Source of the DNA: Serripes groenlandicus
Lineage: Eukaryota; Mollusca; Bivalvia; Cardiida; Cardiidae
Direction: 5' to 3'
Length of the DNA: 64,000 nucleotides
NCBI GenBank assembly: GCA_031761405.1
Contig: JASEVX010000007.1
Coordinates: forward strand, 56,519,385-56,583,384
Each line of letters opens with the position of its first letter. Position 1 is the stretch's first letter. The notes below the pieces were generated by a model, which saw nothing but the letters and a program-made list of their open reading frames with translations, was not told the DNA's origin and ran no database searches. The position numbers and the translations under genes were made by a program. This document shows, piece after piece, positions 47,991-58,246 of this stretch.

Positions 47991-48597
47991 GATGCATCTG
48001 CAGCAGATGACTTTTAAAATCATTGTGGCAAAAATGAGGAAATTCTCTTTCATGAGCAATTTCTCTTTTTACCACAATGTTTTCAACTCTTATCAAATAA
48101 TCATACATTCATTTATCCCTTTCCCTCATACGACAATTCTGCAGCAGACGACTTTGAACATATTTTGTCAAAATATGGAAAGTCTCTATAATTGAATTGA
48201 TTACCTATGACTAAAGTGGAAAACATTGTGGCAAAAGGAGAAATTGCTCGTTCTGAGCAATTTCTTCTTTTGTCACTATGTTTTCAAAAAGCTGTCAGCT
48301 GCAGAGGCGTCAGAAAGCGTCTATATGAGGGAAAGGGTTATAGAGATTTTCCATAATATTTTTTTTAAATCATCTCCTGCTGATATGCTGAAAGTGGCTA
48401 TTACTGTAAAAGGGTTACTATATGACATAACGCTTTCTAACATACAACAAATCTGCAGCAGACAACTATTTAAAACCTAAATAAATGAAAGTTCAATTAA
48501 TGGGTAGAGCAGAAAACATTGTTGCAAAAGGAGAAATTGCTAATTATCTTTTCAAAGTTGTCTGCTGCAGATGTGTCTACTAATGGGAAGGGGTTAT
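47985..48597 (+). mobile_element. MITE-A' copy split by a MITE-A insertion
   Basis: The left A' part (TGCATCTGCAGCAGATGACT, hairpin, CAAATAATCATACATTCA) stops at 48111. The sequence TAGAGATTTTCCATAATA resumes at 48340, the normal continuation (CATTTATAGAGATTTTCC) of A'. A second A' piece follows to 48597 (TCTGCTGCAGATGTGTC, GGGAAGGGGTTAT). Confidence 0.8.
48112..48341 (+). mobile_element. MITE-A copy A11, TTAT duplicated
   Basis: Inserted in an A' element. TTAT stands directly outside CCCTTTCCC on the left and GGGAAAGGG on the right. Hairpin GCTCGTTCTGAGC, the version whose core equals that of MITE-C. Confidence 0.93.
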
Positions 48598-48656
48598 CAT
48601 TTTTCCTCATGACAGTAGCAGTTGTCTAGATGAATTATATATTTTTTTTCTTTTCC

Positions 48657-48662
48657 TTTATT
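48657..48662 (-). promoter_or_regulatory. possible AATAAA polyadenylation signal for Itpr
   Basis: AATAAA on the minus strand begins 12 bases after the Itpr stop. That would give an unusually short 3' UTR, so it may be fortuitous in an AT-rich stretch and the real site could be further toward lower coordinates. Confidence 0.3.
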
Positions 48663-48673
48663 GTTTTAACTTT

Positions 48674-48916
48674 CTACATGTTGCCCATCATGGAAGGTGC
48701 CGTGGCTGAGTGAAGGAATCCTTTTCGTTGTTTTTGTTTTCTTTGTTCTGTCATTTGTTCCTTTAGGTCAGTCAACTGTTGGGATAACATGACAACAAGA
48801 TCATTTGTGTTGGTGAGTTGACCTTGAAGGGTCCTCATTTCATTCTGTTCACCATCATTCTCATCCGCTGCAAGAGACATTGCACGCATTCTCGGGAACC
48901 AGTCCAAATTTTTCTC
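48674..48916 (-). CDS. Itpr: Itpr terminal exon (C-terminal coiled coil)
   Basis: 243 nt including the TAG stop at 48676-48674; acceptor ttcttgcag. It encodes 80 residues: [30 protein letters not shown], a heptad-like helix and [16 protein letters not shown], ending [17 protein letters not shown] and [10 protein letters not shown] are hallmark IP3-receptor tail sequences. The coiled coil couples the tail to the N-terminal domains of the neighbouring subunit. Confidence 0.97.
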   Translation of the reverse strand, partial: EKNLDWFPRMRAMSLAADENDGEQNEMRTLQGQLTNTNDLVVMLSQQLTDLKEQMTEQRKQKQRKGFLHSATAPSMMGNM

Positions 48917-49330
48917 CTGCAAGAAATAGAAGTTATTGTTGCTATTAATGAACTATTGATAATTGTATCGTTGAAACTGCCTGCAATATACTAACAACGC
49001 ACTAAACTCTGCCACTACTTAATGACTTCGGCTATGCCCTATATTCACCCTTATTTATACAAGAGCGCCGCAGAGGGAATGCTCCTCTTGAAAAAAGGGC
49101 ATCACTGTTTTGTGACTTGGTATAATCATGTGTACTGTTCATAAGAATATGTGTAAGTTTCATTTGAAAGTTTTGAAGGTTTTTGAGTTATGAGCCATAA
49201 TGAGGTAAGGTTAACATTTTGTGACAACACAGAAGATGACGACGGTGCCAAGGGAATCACAATAGCCCAATTTTTTTTCTTTGAAAAATAGATCAGCTAA
49301 AAATTGAATTAATAAAGTCTTTTCATAAGC
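48917..49330. mobile_element. Itpr last intron, with F-type copy at 49062-49300
   Basis: ACAAGAGCGCCGCAGAGGGA, GAAAAAAGGGCATCACTG, GTAAGTTTCATTTGAAAGTT, TGAGTTATGAGCCATAATGA and a closing AGATCAGCTAAAAATTG. The flanking bases are plain intron. Confidence 0.78.
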
Positions 49331-49560
49331 TTAACCCTTTCCCTCATACGGCAATTCTGCAGCAGACGACATTGAACATATTTTGTCAAAAATTAGAAAA
49401 TCTCCATAATTGAATGGATAACCTATGACAAAAAGTGGAAAACATTGTGGCAAAAGGAGAAATTGCACGTTTTGTGCAATTTCTTCTTTTGTCACTATGT
49501 TTTCAAAAAGCCATCTGCTGCAGAGGCGTCAGAAAGCGTCTATATGAGGGAAAGTCTTAA
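49331..49560 (+). mobile_element. MITE-A copy A12
   Basis: TTAACCCTTTCCCTCATACG at the left; the right terminus is changed to GGGAAAGTCTTAA. AC/GT hairpin. Confidence 0.92.
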
Positions 49561-50550
49561 GACCAAAACATCAGACCTTGGATATCTAACTCTGCCAATA
49601 TGAAACTTGATTAATGAAATGATAGTAAAATACGTTCCTAAAAAAGACATTTCAAAAATTCTATATGCAACATTTTTTACAAGGACACTTGAGAATTTTG
49701 ATATTTAATCTATTTAAATACAGGCGATTTGTTATGAAAATGCAGCAGATACAAGGTTAACAACTGGTTAAACTAAGAAGCTATTCCATAGTAACAATTT
49801 AGCTAAATAAAGCCATTGTTAACATACTTCATCCATGATAGGAGCTTTAAATAAATCTGCAGGAGATATCATTGGAAACATCAAGGAAATATGAAAAGCC
49901 TCTATAAATGAAAATATAATTATAAATAGAGTTGAAAACATTGTTGTAAAATGATGAATTGCTCATCATGAGCAATTTCTCATTTTGCCACTATGTTTTT
50001 AACTCCCTTTCCAATATCCAACAAATCTGCAGCAGTCAACTAAGAAAACATTTTGTGATAAATATGGAAACTCTATTGAATTAAGTGATGAGCAATTTCC
50101 CCGTTTGCCATAATGTTTTTAAAAGTTGTCTGCTACAGAGGCTATGGAAAGCATCTGTGGGAAAGGGCTAAAAGTCATCTGCTGCAGATGAGTAATGTAT
50201 AATAGTCAGAAATTTGAACAGGGTTTGAATGGGCTGCATATTACTTTCTGCAAAACATTTCCCACATGGAATATTGGGACAACCCAAATGTGTAGAACAA
50301 TAAAATAAAGTCGTTATTATTATTATTATTATCATTATTATACAGATGCTTTCTGACAGCAGCAGACAACTTTTAAAAATATTGTGGCAAAAGAAAAATC
50401 ACTCATAATGAGCAACTACTTTATTTGCCACAATGACTTCCAACCTTATTGAATAGTTATATAACCATTTATAGAGACTTTCCATATTTTTGCCTAGATG
50501 TTTTCAAAGTCGTCTGCAGCAGAATTGTTGTACGAGGGAAAGGATTCAGT
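49561..50550. mobile_element. Itpr intron: three or more decayed MITE-A' copies and a LINE-like tail
   Basis: A' hairpins at about 49930-49995 (GATGAATTGCTCATCATGAG), 50000-50175 and 50341-50543. At 50240-50341 AATAAAATAAAGTCG runs into (TTA)n, resembling a non-LTR 3' end. The last A' ends 17 bases before an exon border. Confidence 0.6.
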
Positions 50551-50560
50551 TTAAGCTTAC

Positions 50561-50721
50561 CTTAACCATTTCTGATACGTAACTCTCTGGACCAGTAAAC
50601 TCGGTGGATTTTTTCACTTTGACAAGCACTATGAAGTTCAAGTAGTGCCACATGTTATGTTCTACTTTGATATGTTCTTCAAAAGACACCAACTTGTTGT
50701 CAAAGGCACTTCTCTGTAGCC
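50561..50721 (-). CDS. Itpr: Itpr exon (C2H2-like linker domain)
   Basis: 161 nt, acceptor tatttacag, donor gtaagc. The first two bases complete the Gly codon after the FIC motif. It reads [20 protein letters not shown], then [16 protein letters not shown] and ends SYVSEMVK. The two histidines of EEHIKVEH lie 17 and 22 residues after the second cysteine in the joined protein, the spacing of the zinc site that links the pore to the cytosolic domains in this family. A decayed A' end (gggaaagg) sits about 17 bases past the donor. Confidence 0.96.
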
Positions 50722-50911
50722 CTGTAAATATCAATGATATCAGTCAGGCCAAAAGGCTTGATGCTTCACTGCATAGGGATAATCACATAACCTGCTGCCT
50801 AGATGTTTTCAAAGTAATCTGAACAGAACAGAACAGAACAGAACATACTCTTTATTACACCCAAGTATACAATATACAATATGGGGTTATAAATACAATT
50901 AATATGCTTAA
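50722..50911. other. intron with AACAG repeats
   Basis: A short (AGAAC)n run (GAACAGAACAGAACAGAACA) at about 50820-50845; otherwise nothing recognised. Confidence 0.5.
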
Positions 50912-52543
50912 ACAAGAGTTGTCGGAGGACAATATAGCTCGCCTATCAGGGATATCGTCTATCAGGGCCTACTTCAGAACAGTTATAGCATGGGTATAAA
51001 GTCCAAAATCCAAAAGTGGAATAATTCAGTTGAAATTGAATTTACAAAAGAAAGACAAGAATTACGCATAATTAAATGTCTCACTGTGTCCCCTGCTTTG
51101 ACTATCAAGGCAAGTGTAAAACACAAAAAGTAAACAAAACTCTAACATTGAGCTAAACACAATTATTTTTAAACAAGAAATAATAAAAAAAAAAAGTTCA
51201 AAAATACAAGAAATTTAAAAAAAAAAATTGAGCTGAACACAAAGTTCCAAAATTCAAGAAAAAAAATAAAAAATAAAAAAATAATGCTCAAAGTTCAAAA
51301 ATACAAAAAAATGAAATTAATCCAACAAAATATGAAGAAGCTATGCCCAATTTTCAAAATCCAGCAAAAAACAAATGTTTTACCCCAAAAAATATGAAAG
51401 CCCTAGAACCAGTACTTATTGAGAAAAAAAAAAAAATCGAAACTTTAACGTTGAGCTAAACGCAAAATTGAAAAATACAAGAAAAGAAAAAGAAAAAAAT
51501 CCAAATGTTTGAAAAAACTCCATTCCAGAGTTATGGGACTTGACATACAAGGTCCCCTAATGACCCTGAATAAGTGTGTAAAGTTTCAAAGCAACAGCAT
51601 ACACAGTGTCTGAGAAAAGGCCTTGCACGCAAAGGTTTGACCAAATTTCTAAGTCCAAAAAGGGGCACAATTCAGTCAAAATCCATTCCAGAGTTATGGG
51701 ACTTGACATACAAGGTCCCCTAATGATCCTGAATAAGTGTGTGAAGTTTCAAAGCAACAGCATACACAGTGTCTGAGAAAAGGCCTTGCACGCAAAGGTT
51801 TGACCAAAATTCTAAGTCCAAAAAGGGGCACAATTCAGTCAAAATCCATTCCAGAGTTATGGGACTTGACATACAAGGTCCCCTAATGATCCTGAATAAG
51901 TGTGTGAAGTTTCAAAGCAACAGCATACACAGTGTCTGAGAAAAGGCCTTGCACGCAAAGGTTTGACCAAAATTCTAAGTCGAAAAAGGGGCACAATTCA
52001 GTCAAAATCCATTCCAGAGTTATGGGACTTGACATACAAGGTCCCCTAATGACCCTGAATAAGTGTGTGTGAAGTTTGAAAGCAACAGCAAACACAGTGT
52101 CTGAGAAAAGGCCTTGCACGCAAAGGTTTGACCAAATTTCTAAGTCCAAAAAGGGGCACAATTCAGTCAAAATCCATTCCAGAGTTATGGGACTTGACAT
52201 ACAAGGTCCCCTAATGACCCTGAATAAGTGTGTGTGAAGTTTGAAAGCAACAGCATACACAGTGTCTGAGAAAAGGCCTTGCACGCAAAGGTTTGACCAA
52301 ATTTCTAAGTCCAAAAAGGGGCACAATTCAGTCAAAATCCATTCCAGAGTTATGGGACTTGACATACAAGGTCCCCTAATGATCCTGAATAAGTGTGTGA
52401 AGTTTCAAAGCAACAGCATACACAGTGTCTGAGAAAAGGCCTTGCACGCAAAGGTTTGACCAAGCTGGCAACGCGGACGCCAACGCCAACGCCGGGGTGA
52501 TAACATAAGCTCCCCTATTTCTTCGAATAGGCGAGCTAAAAAT
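50912..52543. mobile_element. 1.6-kb TIR element carrying a 163-bp array
   Basis: Near the left end TAGCTCGCCTAT (50935-50946) is the exact inverse of ATAGGCGAGCTA at the right (52527-52538). The outermost left words are ACAAGAGTTGTCGGAGGAC; the right end has GACGCCAACGCCAACGCCGG and a closing GAGCTAAAAATG. The inner left third is A-rich low complexity. The terminal words are like other F-type repeats, so it may be a long non-autonomous member. Confidence 0.75.
51500..52465. repeat. 163-165-bp tandem array, six units
   Basis: CATTCCAGAGTTATGGGACT begins at 51521, 51684, 51847, 52010, 52175 and 52340. Units are almost identical; two carry an extra TG in GTGTGTGTGAAG, giving 165. The 160-codon frame across it is only the repeat read in an open frame. 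Confidence 0.96.
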
Positions 52544-53838
52544 GATTCCAGTGTAATGTAAATGTTTATGAATTAAATGTTCAGTTATAAACATGAATAC
52601 ATTTTTGTAGTATCCAAATGTCCAGTTTATTGCATTGTGCGTTATGGGGGAAACGCTTGATTGTCGATACACATACACTCAAATACTATAATCACAAAAC
52701 TCATAATGTTCAATGTGACACATTTCATAATAAATAGCGTACTACATACTACGTCGTTGAATAGAGCACGTGCTAATCATGAGTACAGATGTTCAATTTG
52801 GCGATTCACATGACTTCATACTGATAATAGTATTGTGCACATTCCATAGTAAAGCATACTTTGGATTTACTCAATGAATACAGCAATGAATACATGAAGG
52901 TGATTTGACAACTTTCTATCTGATGCAGCTCAAAAATATCACATAGAAACTCATTTGAAAGAATACTTCATTAATCCATTATTTCACATGAATTTTCGAA
53001 GGTCGTTTCCTTTACAATCTTCAGTCGAACAATTTCAACAATCTAGAAAACTGAAAGATTTATATTGATAAAGAGGCGAAAATATTGAAATAAAAGGTAA
53101 AATTGCTTGTTTTGAGCAATTTCACCTTTTATTGCAATGTTTTCAAAAGTCATGTTCAATGGCAGGCATCAAGTGTCGTCTGTGAAAAGTAATGGGTTAA
53201 AAAGATCATCGCCGGCGATACAAACCCTCATGCAGTGTCATTTTGTACAGATGTATGATAGTCACTGTGACCTTGACCTATAACCTTGGTCAGTGAAACG
53301 AAATCAATCCAAGCTCACACGAAAATAAACCAGTGTATGAAGTAAAATAAACCTGTGTATGAAGTATGGAGGAATTCTGTTGCCAAGTATAAATGCAAGA
53401 GCAACGAAGCCGTTTCATACACTTATTAAAGTGACCTTGACCATGACCACTGTCCTAGCTCAGTAAAAACGTGAATCCCTTCAAGCACTCTTGACGCTGA
53501 ACATGTTTGTGAAGTTTTGTAAAAATCAGAATCAGAAATGACATCGTTGGGACACGTACAGGCAGAAAATAAGGCCGATTTCTGATACTTTATGCAACAG
53601 GCAGCTTTTGAAAACATCATGGAACAATAAGTACAATCTGCAACACTAAACACCCGTCAAGGTGCTACAATTCAATAGTGTCTGAGGAGCTAGCCATTGA
53701 AACTGGCAGAGAAATTGTTCCCATAACCCTCTCCAACATATAGACGATTACAAACGCCTCTCCTCCGGATGACTTTTGAAATTGCTCAGAATGTTTTCAA
53801 AAGTTCTCTCTTACAGATGGGTCTGTAGGTGGTAAAGG
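52544..53838. other. Itpr intron, no gene; one hairpin fragment
   Basis: 53085-53150 has an A'-like hairpin (AAAATTGCTTGTTTTGAGCA). 53230-53480 includes GTGACCTTGACC phrases typical of mollusc dispersed repeats. 53725-53838 holds A' fragments. Confidence 0.5.
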
Positions 53839-54067
53839 ATAAACCCTTTTCCTCATACGACAATTCTGCAGCAGACAACTTTAAACATATTTTGTCAAAA
53901 AATAGAAAATCTTTATAATTGAATGGATAACCTATGACTAAAAGTGGAAAACATTGTGGCAAAAGGAGAAATTGCTCGTTTTGAGCAATTTCTTCTTTTG
54001 TCACTATGTTTTCAAAAAGCCGTCTGCTGCAGGTGTCAGAAAGCGTCTATATGAGGGAAAGGGTTAA
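53839..54067 (+). mobile_element. MITE-A copy A13
   Basis: Left end changed (TAAACCCTTTTCCTC); right GGGAAAGGGTTAA. TC/GA hairpin. Confidence 0.9.
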
Positions 54068-54095
54068 AAAATAATGAAACTCATTACACTTATCA

Positions 54096-54282
54096 ACTTA
54101 AACCTTTCCCACATATAACAAAATCGGCAGCAGACGACTTTGTAAACATCAAGACAAAAATTTGAAAAAATTACTACAAATGAAAGTATCAAAACATTGA
54201 ATAGAGTTAAAAACATTGTGAACAAAGGAGACAATCCTTTTCAAGATCAATTTCTCCTTTGGCAACAGTGTTTTCAAAAAGG
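54096..54282 (+). mobile_element. MITE-A' copy
   Basis: CTTAAACCTTTCCCACATAT to TCCTTTGGCAACAGTGTTTT, with inner words ACATTGTGAACAAAGGAGAC. Its right end is replaced by MITE-A copy A14. Confidence 0.7.
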
Positions 54283-54481
54283 CGCCATCTGCAGCAGACA
54301 GCTTTTTGAAAACATTGTAACAAAAGGAGAAATTGCACAAAACGTGCAATTTCTCCTTTTGTCACAATGTTTTCCATTTTTAGTCATAGGTTATCCATTC
54401 AATTATAGAGATTTTCCATTATTTGACAAAATACGTTCAAAGTTGTCTGCTGCAGAATTGTCGTATGAGGAAAAGGGTTAA
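54283..54481 (-). mobile_element. MITE-A copy A14, one end missing
   Basis: Inverted orientation: GCAGCAGACAGCTTTTTGAA, hairpin GCACAAAACGTGC, TCATAGGTTATCCATTCAAT, GAATTGTCGTATGAGG, ending in GGTTAA. Confidence 0.9.
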
Positions 54482-54534
54482 CATGAGCCTGCATGTGGAA
54501 AAGGGTTGAAGATTGATTCTCTAGTTACACTTAC

Positions 54535-54700
54535 CACAGATGAAACATGTATTCCTGAGTATTTCATCTTTTTGTTGTTTTTCACTTCTCAGATCAGCAA
54601 ACGTGTCGATGATGACACCAAAAATGAGGTTCAAAATGATAATGATGATGATGAAGAAGAACAAAAGATCGTAGAAAAATCGGGCAACAAACAGGGGTTC
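54535..54700 (-). CDS. Itpr: Itpr exon (S6 gate helix and start of linker domain)
   Basis: 166 nt, acceptor ttttcag, donor gtaagt. It reads [16 protein letters not shown], an isoleucine-rich S6 helix, [20 protein letters not shown] and ends TCFIC plus the first base of Gly. The [16 protein letters not shown] block is nearly invariant in animal IP3 receptors. The two cysteines of FIC are the first half of the zinc-binding site completed in the next exon. Vertebrates have VIYDLLFFF where this copy has FFYDLLFFF. Confidence 0.97.
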
Positions 54701-55000
54701 CTGAAAATGGAAAATTACAATGTTGATTCATTTGAAAAATTCCACGGAAAAAGTGATATCTCTTAAAATTTGAAGTATGATTTAGATAGTCCAGAGCTCC
54801 AGATAGGGAGCGTTTTGCATGATCTAAAATCCTTATTTGACCCTCTAACCCTATGTTGCAGGTACTCAAAAGAATCATCCCAGTGAGGTGATTCTTTTGT
54901 GTACCCGCACTATAGGGTTTATTTTAATTTAATAATAAGAGGAAAATTGTGGGAAAAAGAGCCGATTACCCCTCCCTATCTGTACCTCTGGATACTGAGT
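54701..55000. repeat. intron with an imperfect palindrome at 54846-54920
   Basis: AACCCTATGTTGCAGGTAC and CAAAAGAATCATC pair with GGTGATTCTTTTG and GTACCCGCACTATAGGGTT around a short AGTGA centre. Probably a small MITE remnant; AACATAGGGTTTG recurs near 60610. Confidence 0.65.
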
Positions 55001-56494
55001 ATTAAACTGGGGAGAGGTATCAACATCTCTGCAGCTGACAACATCTAAAAGATGTAAACATTGATACTGAGTATTAAACTGGGGAGAGATATCAACATCT
55101 CTGCAGCTGACAACATCTAAAAGATGTAAACATGGATACCGAGTATTAAACTGGGGAGAGATATCAACATCTCTGCAGCAGACAACATCTCAAAGATGTA
55201 AACATGGATACCAAGTATTAAACTGGGGAGAGGTATCAACATCTATGCAGCTGACAACATCTAAAAGATGTAAACATGGATACCGAGTATTAAACTGGGG
55301 AGAGGTATCAACATCTCTGCAGCTGAGAACATCTAAAATATGTAAACATGGATACTGAGTATTAAACTGGGGAGAGGTATCAACATCTCTGCAGCTGAGA
55401 ACATCTAAAAGATGTAAACATGGATACCGAGTATTAAACTGGGGAGAGATATCAACATCTCTGCAGCAGACAAAATCTAAAAGATGTAAACATGGATACT
55501 GAGTATTAAACTGGGGAGAGGTATCAACATCTCTGCAGCTGACAACATCTTAAAGATGTAAACATGGATACTGAGTATTAAACTGGGGAGAGGTATCAAC
55601 ATCGCTGCAGCTGACAACATCTAAAAGATGTAAACATGTATACCAAGTATTAAACTGGGGAGAGGTATCAACATCTCTGCAGCTGACAACATCTAAAAGA
55701 TGTAAACATGGATACCAAGTATTAAACAGGGGAGAGGTATCAACATCTCTGCAGCTGACAACATCTAAAAGATGTAAACATGGATACCGAGTATTAAACT
55801 GGGGAGAGGTATCAACATCTCTGCAGCTGACAACATCTTAAAGATGTAAACATGGATACCGAGTATTAAACTGGGGAGAGGTATCAACATCTATGCAGCT
55901 GACATCTAAAAGATGTTAACATGGATACCAAGTATTAAACTGGGGAGAGGTATCAACATCTATGCAGCTGACAACATCTAAAAGATGTAAACATGGATAC
56001 CAAGTATTAAACTGGGGAGAGGTATCAACATCTATGCAGCTGACAACATCTAAAAGATGTAAACATGGATACCAAGTATTAAACTGGGGAGAGGTATCAA
56101 CATCTATGCAGCTGACAACATCTAAAAGATGTAAACATGGATACCAAGTATTAAACTGGGGAGAGGTATCAATATCTCTGCAGCTGACAACATCTTAAAG
56201 ATGTAAACATGGATACCGAGTATTAAACTGGGGAGAGATATCAACATCTCTGCAGCTGACAACATCTTAAAGATGTAAACATGGATACCGAGTATTAAAC
56301 TGGGGAGAGGTATCAACATCTCTGCAGCTGACAACATCTAAACGATGTAAACATGGATACCGAGTATTAAACTGGGGAGAGATATCAACATCTCTGCAGC
56401 TGACAACATCTTAAAGATGTAAACATGGATACCGAGTATTAAACTGGGGAGAGATATCAACATCTCTGCAGCTGACAACATCTTAAAGATGTAA
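54980..56494. repeat. 72-bp tandem array, about 21 units, in an Itpr intron
   Basis: Unit: GGATACCGAGTATTAAACTG, GGGAGAGGTATCAACATC, TCTGCAGCTGACAACATCT, AAAAGATGTAAACAT. Starts of ATTAAACTGGGG are 72 bases apart (55001, 55073 and on). Each unit contains ACATCTTAAAGATGT, a self-complementary word. As 72 is 24 codons, both strands stay open for long runs; nothing else suggests translation. The right end breaks directly into MITE-A copy A15. Confidence 0.96.
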
Positions 56495-56681
56495 ATCATG
56501 TTTGTCAAAAAATAGAAAATCTCTATATAATTGAATGGATAACCTATGACTAAAAGTGGAAAACATTGTGGCAAAAGGAGAAATTGCTCGTTTTGAGCAA
56601 TTTCTTCTTTTGTCACTATGTTTTTAAAAAGTCGTCTGCTGTAGAGGCGTCAGAAGGCGTCTATATGAGGGAAATATTTAA
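56495..56681 (+). mobile_element. MITE-A copy A15, left third missing
   Basis: Starts at TTTGTCAAAAAATAGAAAAT inside the family; TC/GA hairpin; ends GAGGGAAATATTTAA. Its right end is 13 bases from the pore exon's splice donor. Confidence 0.92.
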
Positions 56682-56694
56682 TGAGTGAACTTAC

Positions 56695-56804
56695 ATCCGA
56701 GGAAGGTTTACGGAGAACATCACCGATTCCGCCACCATTTCTCAGTCCCAAGTTTATTGACGTTACAATACACATGATGAGGGAATCACAGGCTCTTTGA
56801 GAAT
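56695..56804 (-). CDS. Itpr: Itpr exon (pore helix and selectivity filter)
   Basis: 110 nt, acceptor taattcag, donor gtaagt. The first two bases complete Asp with the preceding exon. It encodes SQRACDSLIMCIVTSINLGL then RNGGGIGDVLRKPSSD. GGGIGD is the selectivity filter, GGGVGD in vertebrates and GGGIGD in Drosophila, and CDSLxMCIVT precedes it in all IP3 receptors. A MITE-A copy ends only 13 bases beyond the splice donor. Confidence 0.97.
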
Positions 56805-56910
56805 CTGAATTAGAAAAATAAAGGAGAGATATTAAACCCATTCCATCATAGATCAAAGCTTTGGTCGATGACTTTAAATACATTTAGGGCTGTTCCAGAA
56901 AAAAATGTCT

Positions 56911-56938
56911 GGGGGGGGGGGGGGGGGGGGGGGGGGGA
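56911..56938 (+). repeat. poly(G) run in the Harbinger-like element
   Basis: About 27 G; matched by poly(C) at 58046-58068 near the other end. Another G run lies at 57935-57957. Lengths may be assembly estimates. Confidence 0.95.
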
Positions 56939-57139
56939 GGAACTACAAGCTATTTAAATTCTGTGGGTGGGGGGCATTTTTTAAATAAAATTCTTTAGGA
57001 AGTGGGCAAAAGATTTATTTTAATTTTGTGAGTGGTCGTTCTTTTTACTGTATAAAAAACCTGTAATAAATTCGGCGGAAATTCAATGTCGAGCGTTTTC
57101 TAATTTTTAATCGTTGGATACGAGATCTCCCCCTACAAG

Positions 57140-57275
57140 TGGCTGCTTTTTCCACAGACTTGGCTCATTGATGGAAGACAAATGATGCATGTCGCATTGA
57201 CTTTTGTCAAACGTCGGAAAGAAAGTCTGGATTCGAACTCACAACCCCTGACTGAGCTTCTGGGGCTCGGCACAA
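57140..57275 (-). mobile_element. SINE-C copy inside the Harbinger-like element
   Basis: Inverse body TTTTGTCAAACGTCGGAAAG, inverse B box GGATTCGAACTCACAACCCC, and inverse head GACTGAGCTTCTGGGGC. Confidence 0.82.
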
Positions 57276-57548
57276 ATTATCAGAACAATAATCTCCAAGA
57301 AAGGCAAGACACCCCCAGTCCGAGGTCTTGTCTTTATATTGTATTTTAAAGGCAGTGTGTTGCCCTCTAAGTATAAATGATGGTTGTTGGAACAAAGATT
57401 GAAATACATGTTCATTATTTCATCTAGTCCAAATTACATTTTGTGGATTTCTCCATACTAGACCAGTTTGCCACACTATTATTTAGCATTGGCAATAGTC
57501 CGTTACAAACTTGACATCATATTTCAGCCAATTGTATTATAAATATGA

Positions 57549-57780
57549 TTGATTCAAGTTTAACGCCGTTTATCAGTTATATCACGACAGCCAGTTACCC
57601 ACTATAAATGTATTTCCTGGTTTTCACACACCAGTATTTCGCACAACAATCTTCCCAAAGCAACTGGCTGCTTTTCCACATAGACTTAGAAGATTGGTGA
57701 AAGATGCATGTCACATTGACTCTTGTCAAACATAGGAAAGAAAAATGGCTGAGCCTGCATTGCTACCGACTGGGTTTGGG
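57549..57780 (-). mobile_element. SINE-C variant with long tail
   Basis: GATTGATTCAAGTTTAACGC, TTATCAGTTATATCACGACA, CACACACCAGTATTTCGCAC, CTTTTCCACATAGACTTAGA, TGTCAAACATAGGAAAG and a head remnant CATTGCTACCGACTGGG. Confidence 0.8.
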
Positions 57781-58246
57781 TTATCTAGGAAGGTACACTC
57801 TTGGTCATGGTCAAATATGATACTACTGGATGTCTTTTAACACATGCATTTTAATTTGGATCTGCTTGAATGTGTTAAAAAGTATAAAACATGAATAAAA
57901 TTGCTATGAATGTGATAATTTAAATTCTCTAGGTGGGGGGGGGGGGGGGGGGGGGGTAAAATGGAAATTTTATTCTATGGGGGGTGCCCAAAAAGTAATT
58001 AAAAATTCTATAGGTGGTACCCTCAAAATTGCTGGTCGTTCCTTCCCCCCCCCCCCCCCCCCCCCCCCGACTTTTTTTTCAGGAACAGCCCTTAGGCAAA
58101 AATATTGAAATTCTCTTTAATTGAAAAAAAGTTTATTTTATAAGACGGTTAATGGATGAAATTTCTCCTTTAGCTTCAATGTTTTCAAGAGTCATCTACA
58201 TTTGAGATAATTTTAAAATCTTTAATGCCAATGTTTGACAACATGT

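Larger units (their letters stand above)
56884..58094. mobile_element. PIF/Harbinger-like element with G-rich subterminal tracts
   Basis: The element is 56887-58091. GGGCTGTTCCAGAAAAAAA at the left and the inverse of the right end GGGCTGTTCCTGAAAAAAA agree. TTA stands on both outer sides (56884-56886, 58092-58094). A 3-bp TTA duplication with GGG/GGC-type termini is typical of PIF/Harbinger elements. Long G runs follow both ends, and CTGTGGGTGGGG and TCTAGGTGGGG phrases recur. SINEs sit in its middle. Confidence 0.82.

Noticed and set aside
51883..52678. 160- and 100-codon minus frames
   Set aside because: Translations of the 163-bp tandem units.
55962..56616. repeat-peptide frames on both strands in the 72-bp array
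   Set aside because: A unit of 24 codons keeps frames open by chance; both strands being open argues against selection for either.
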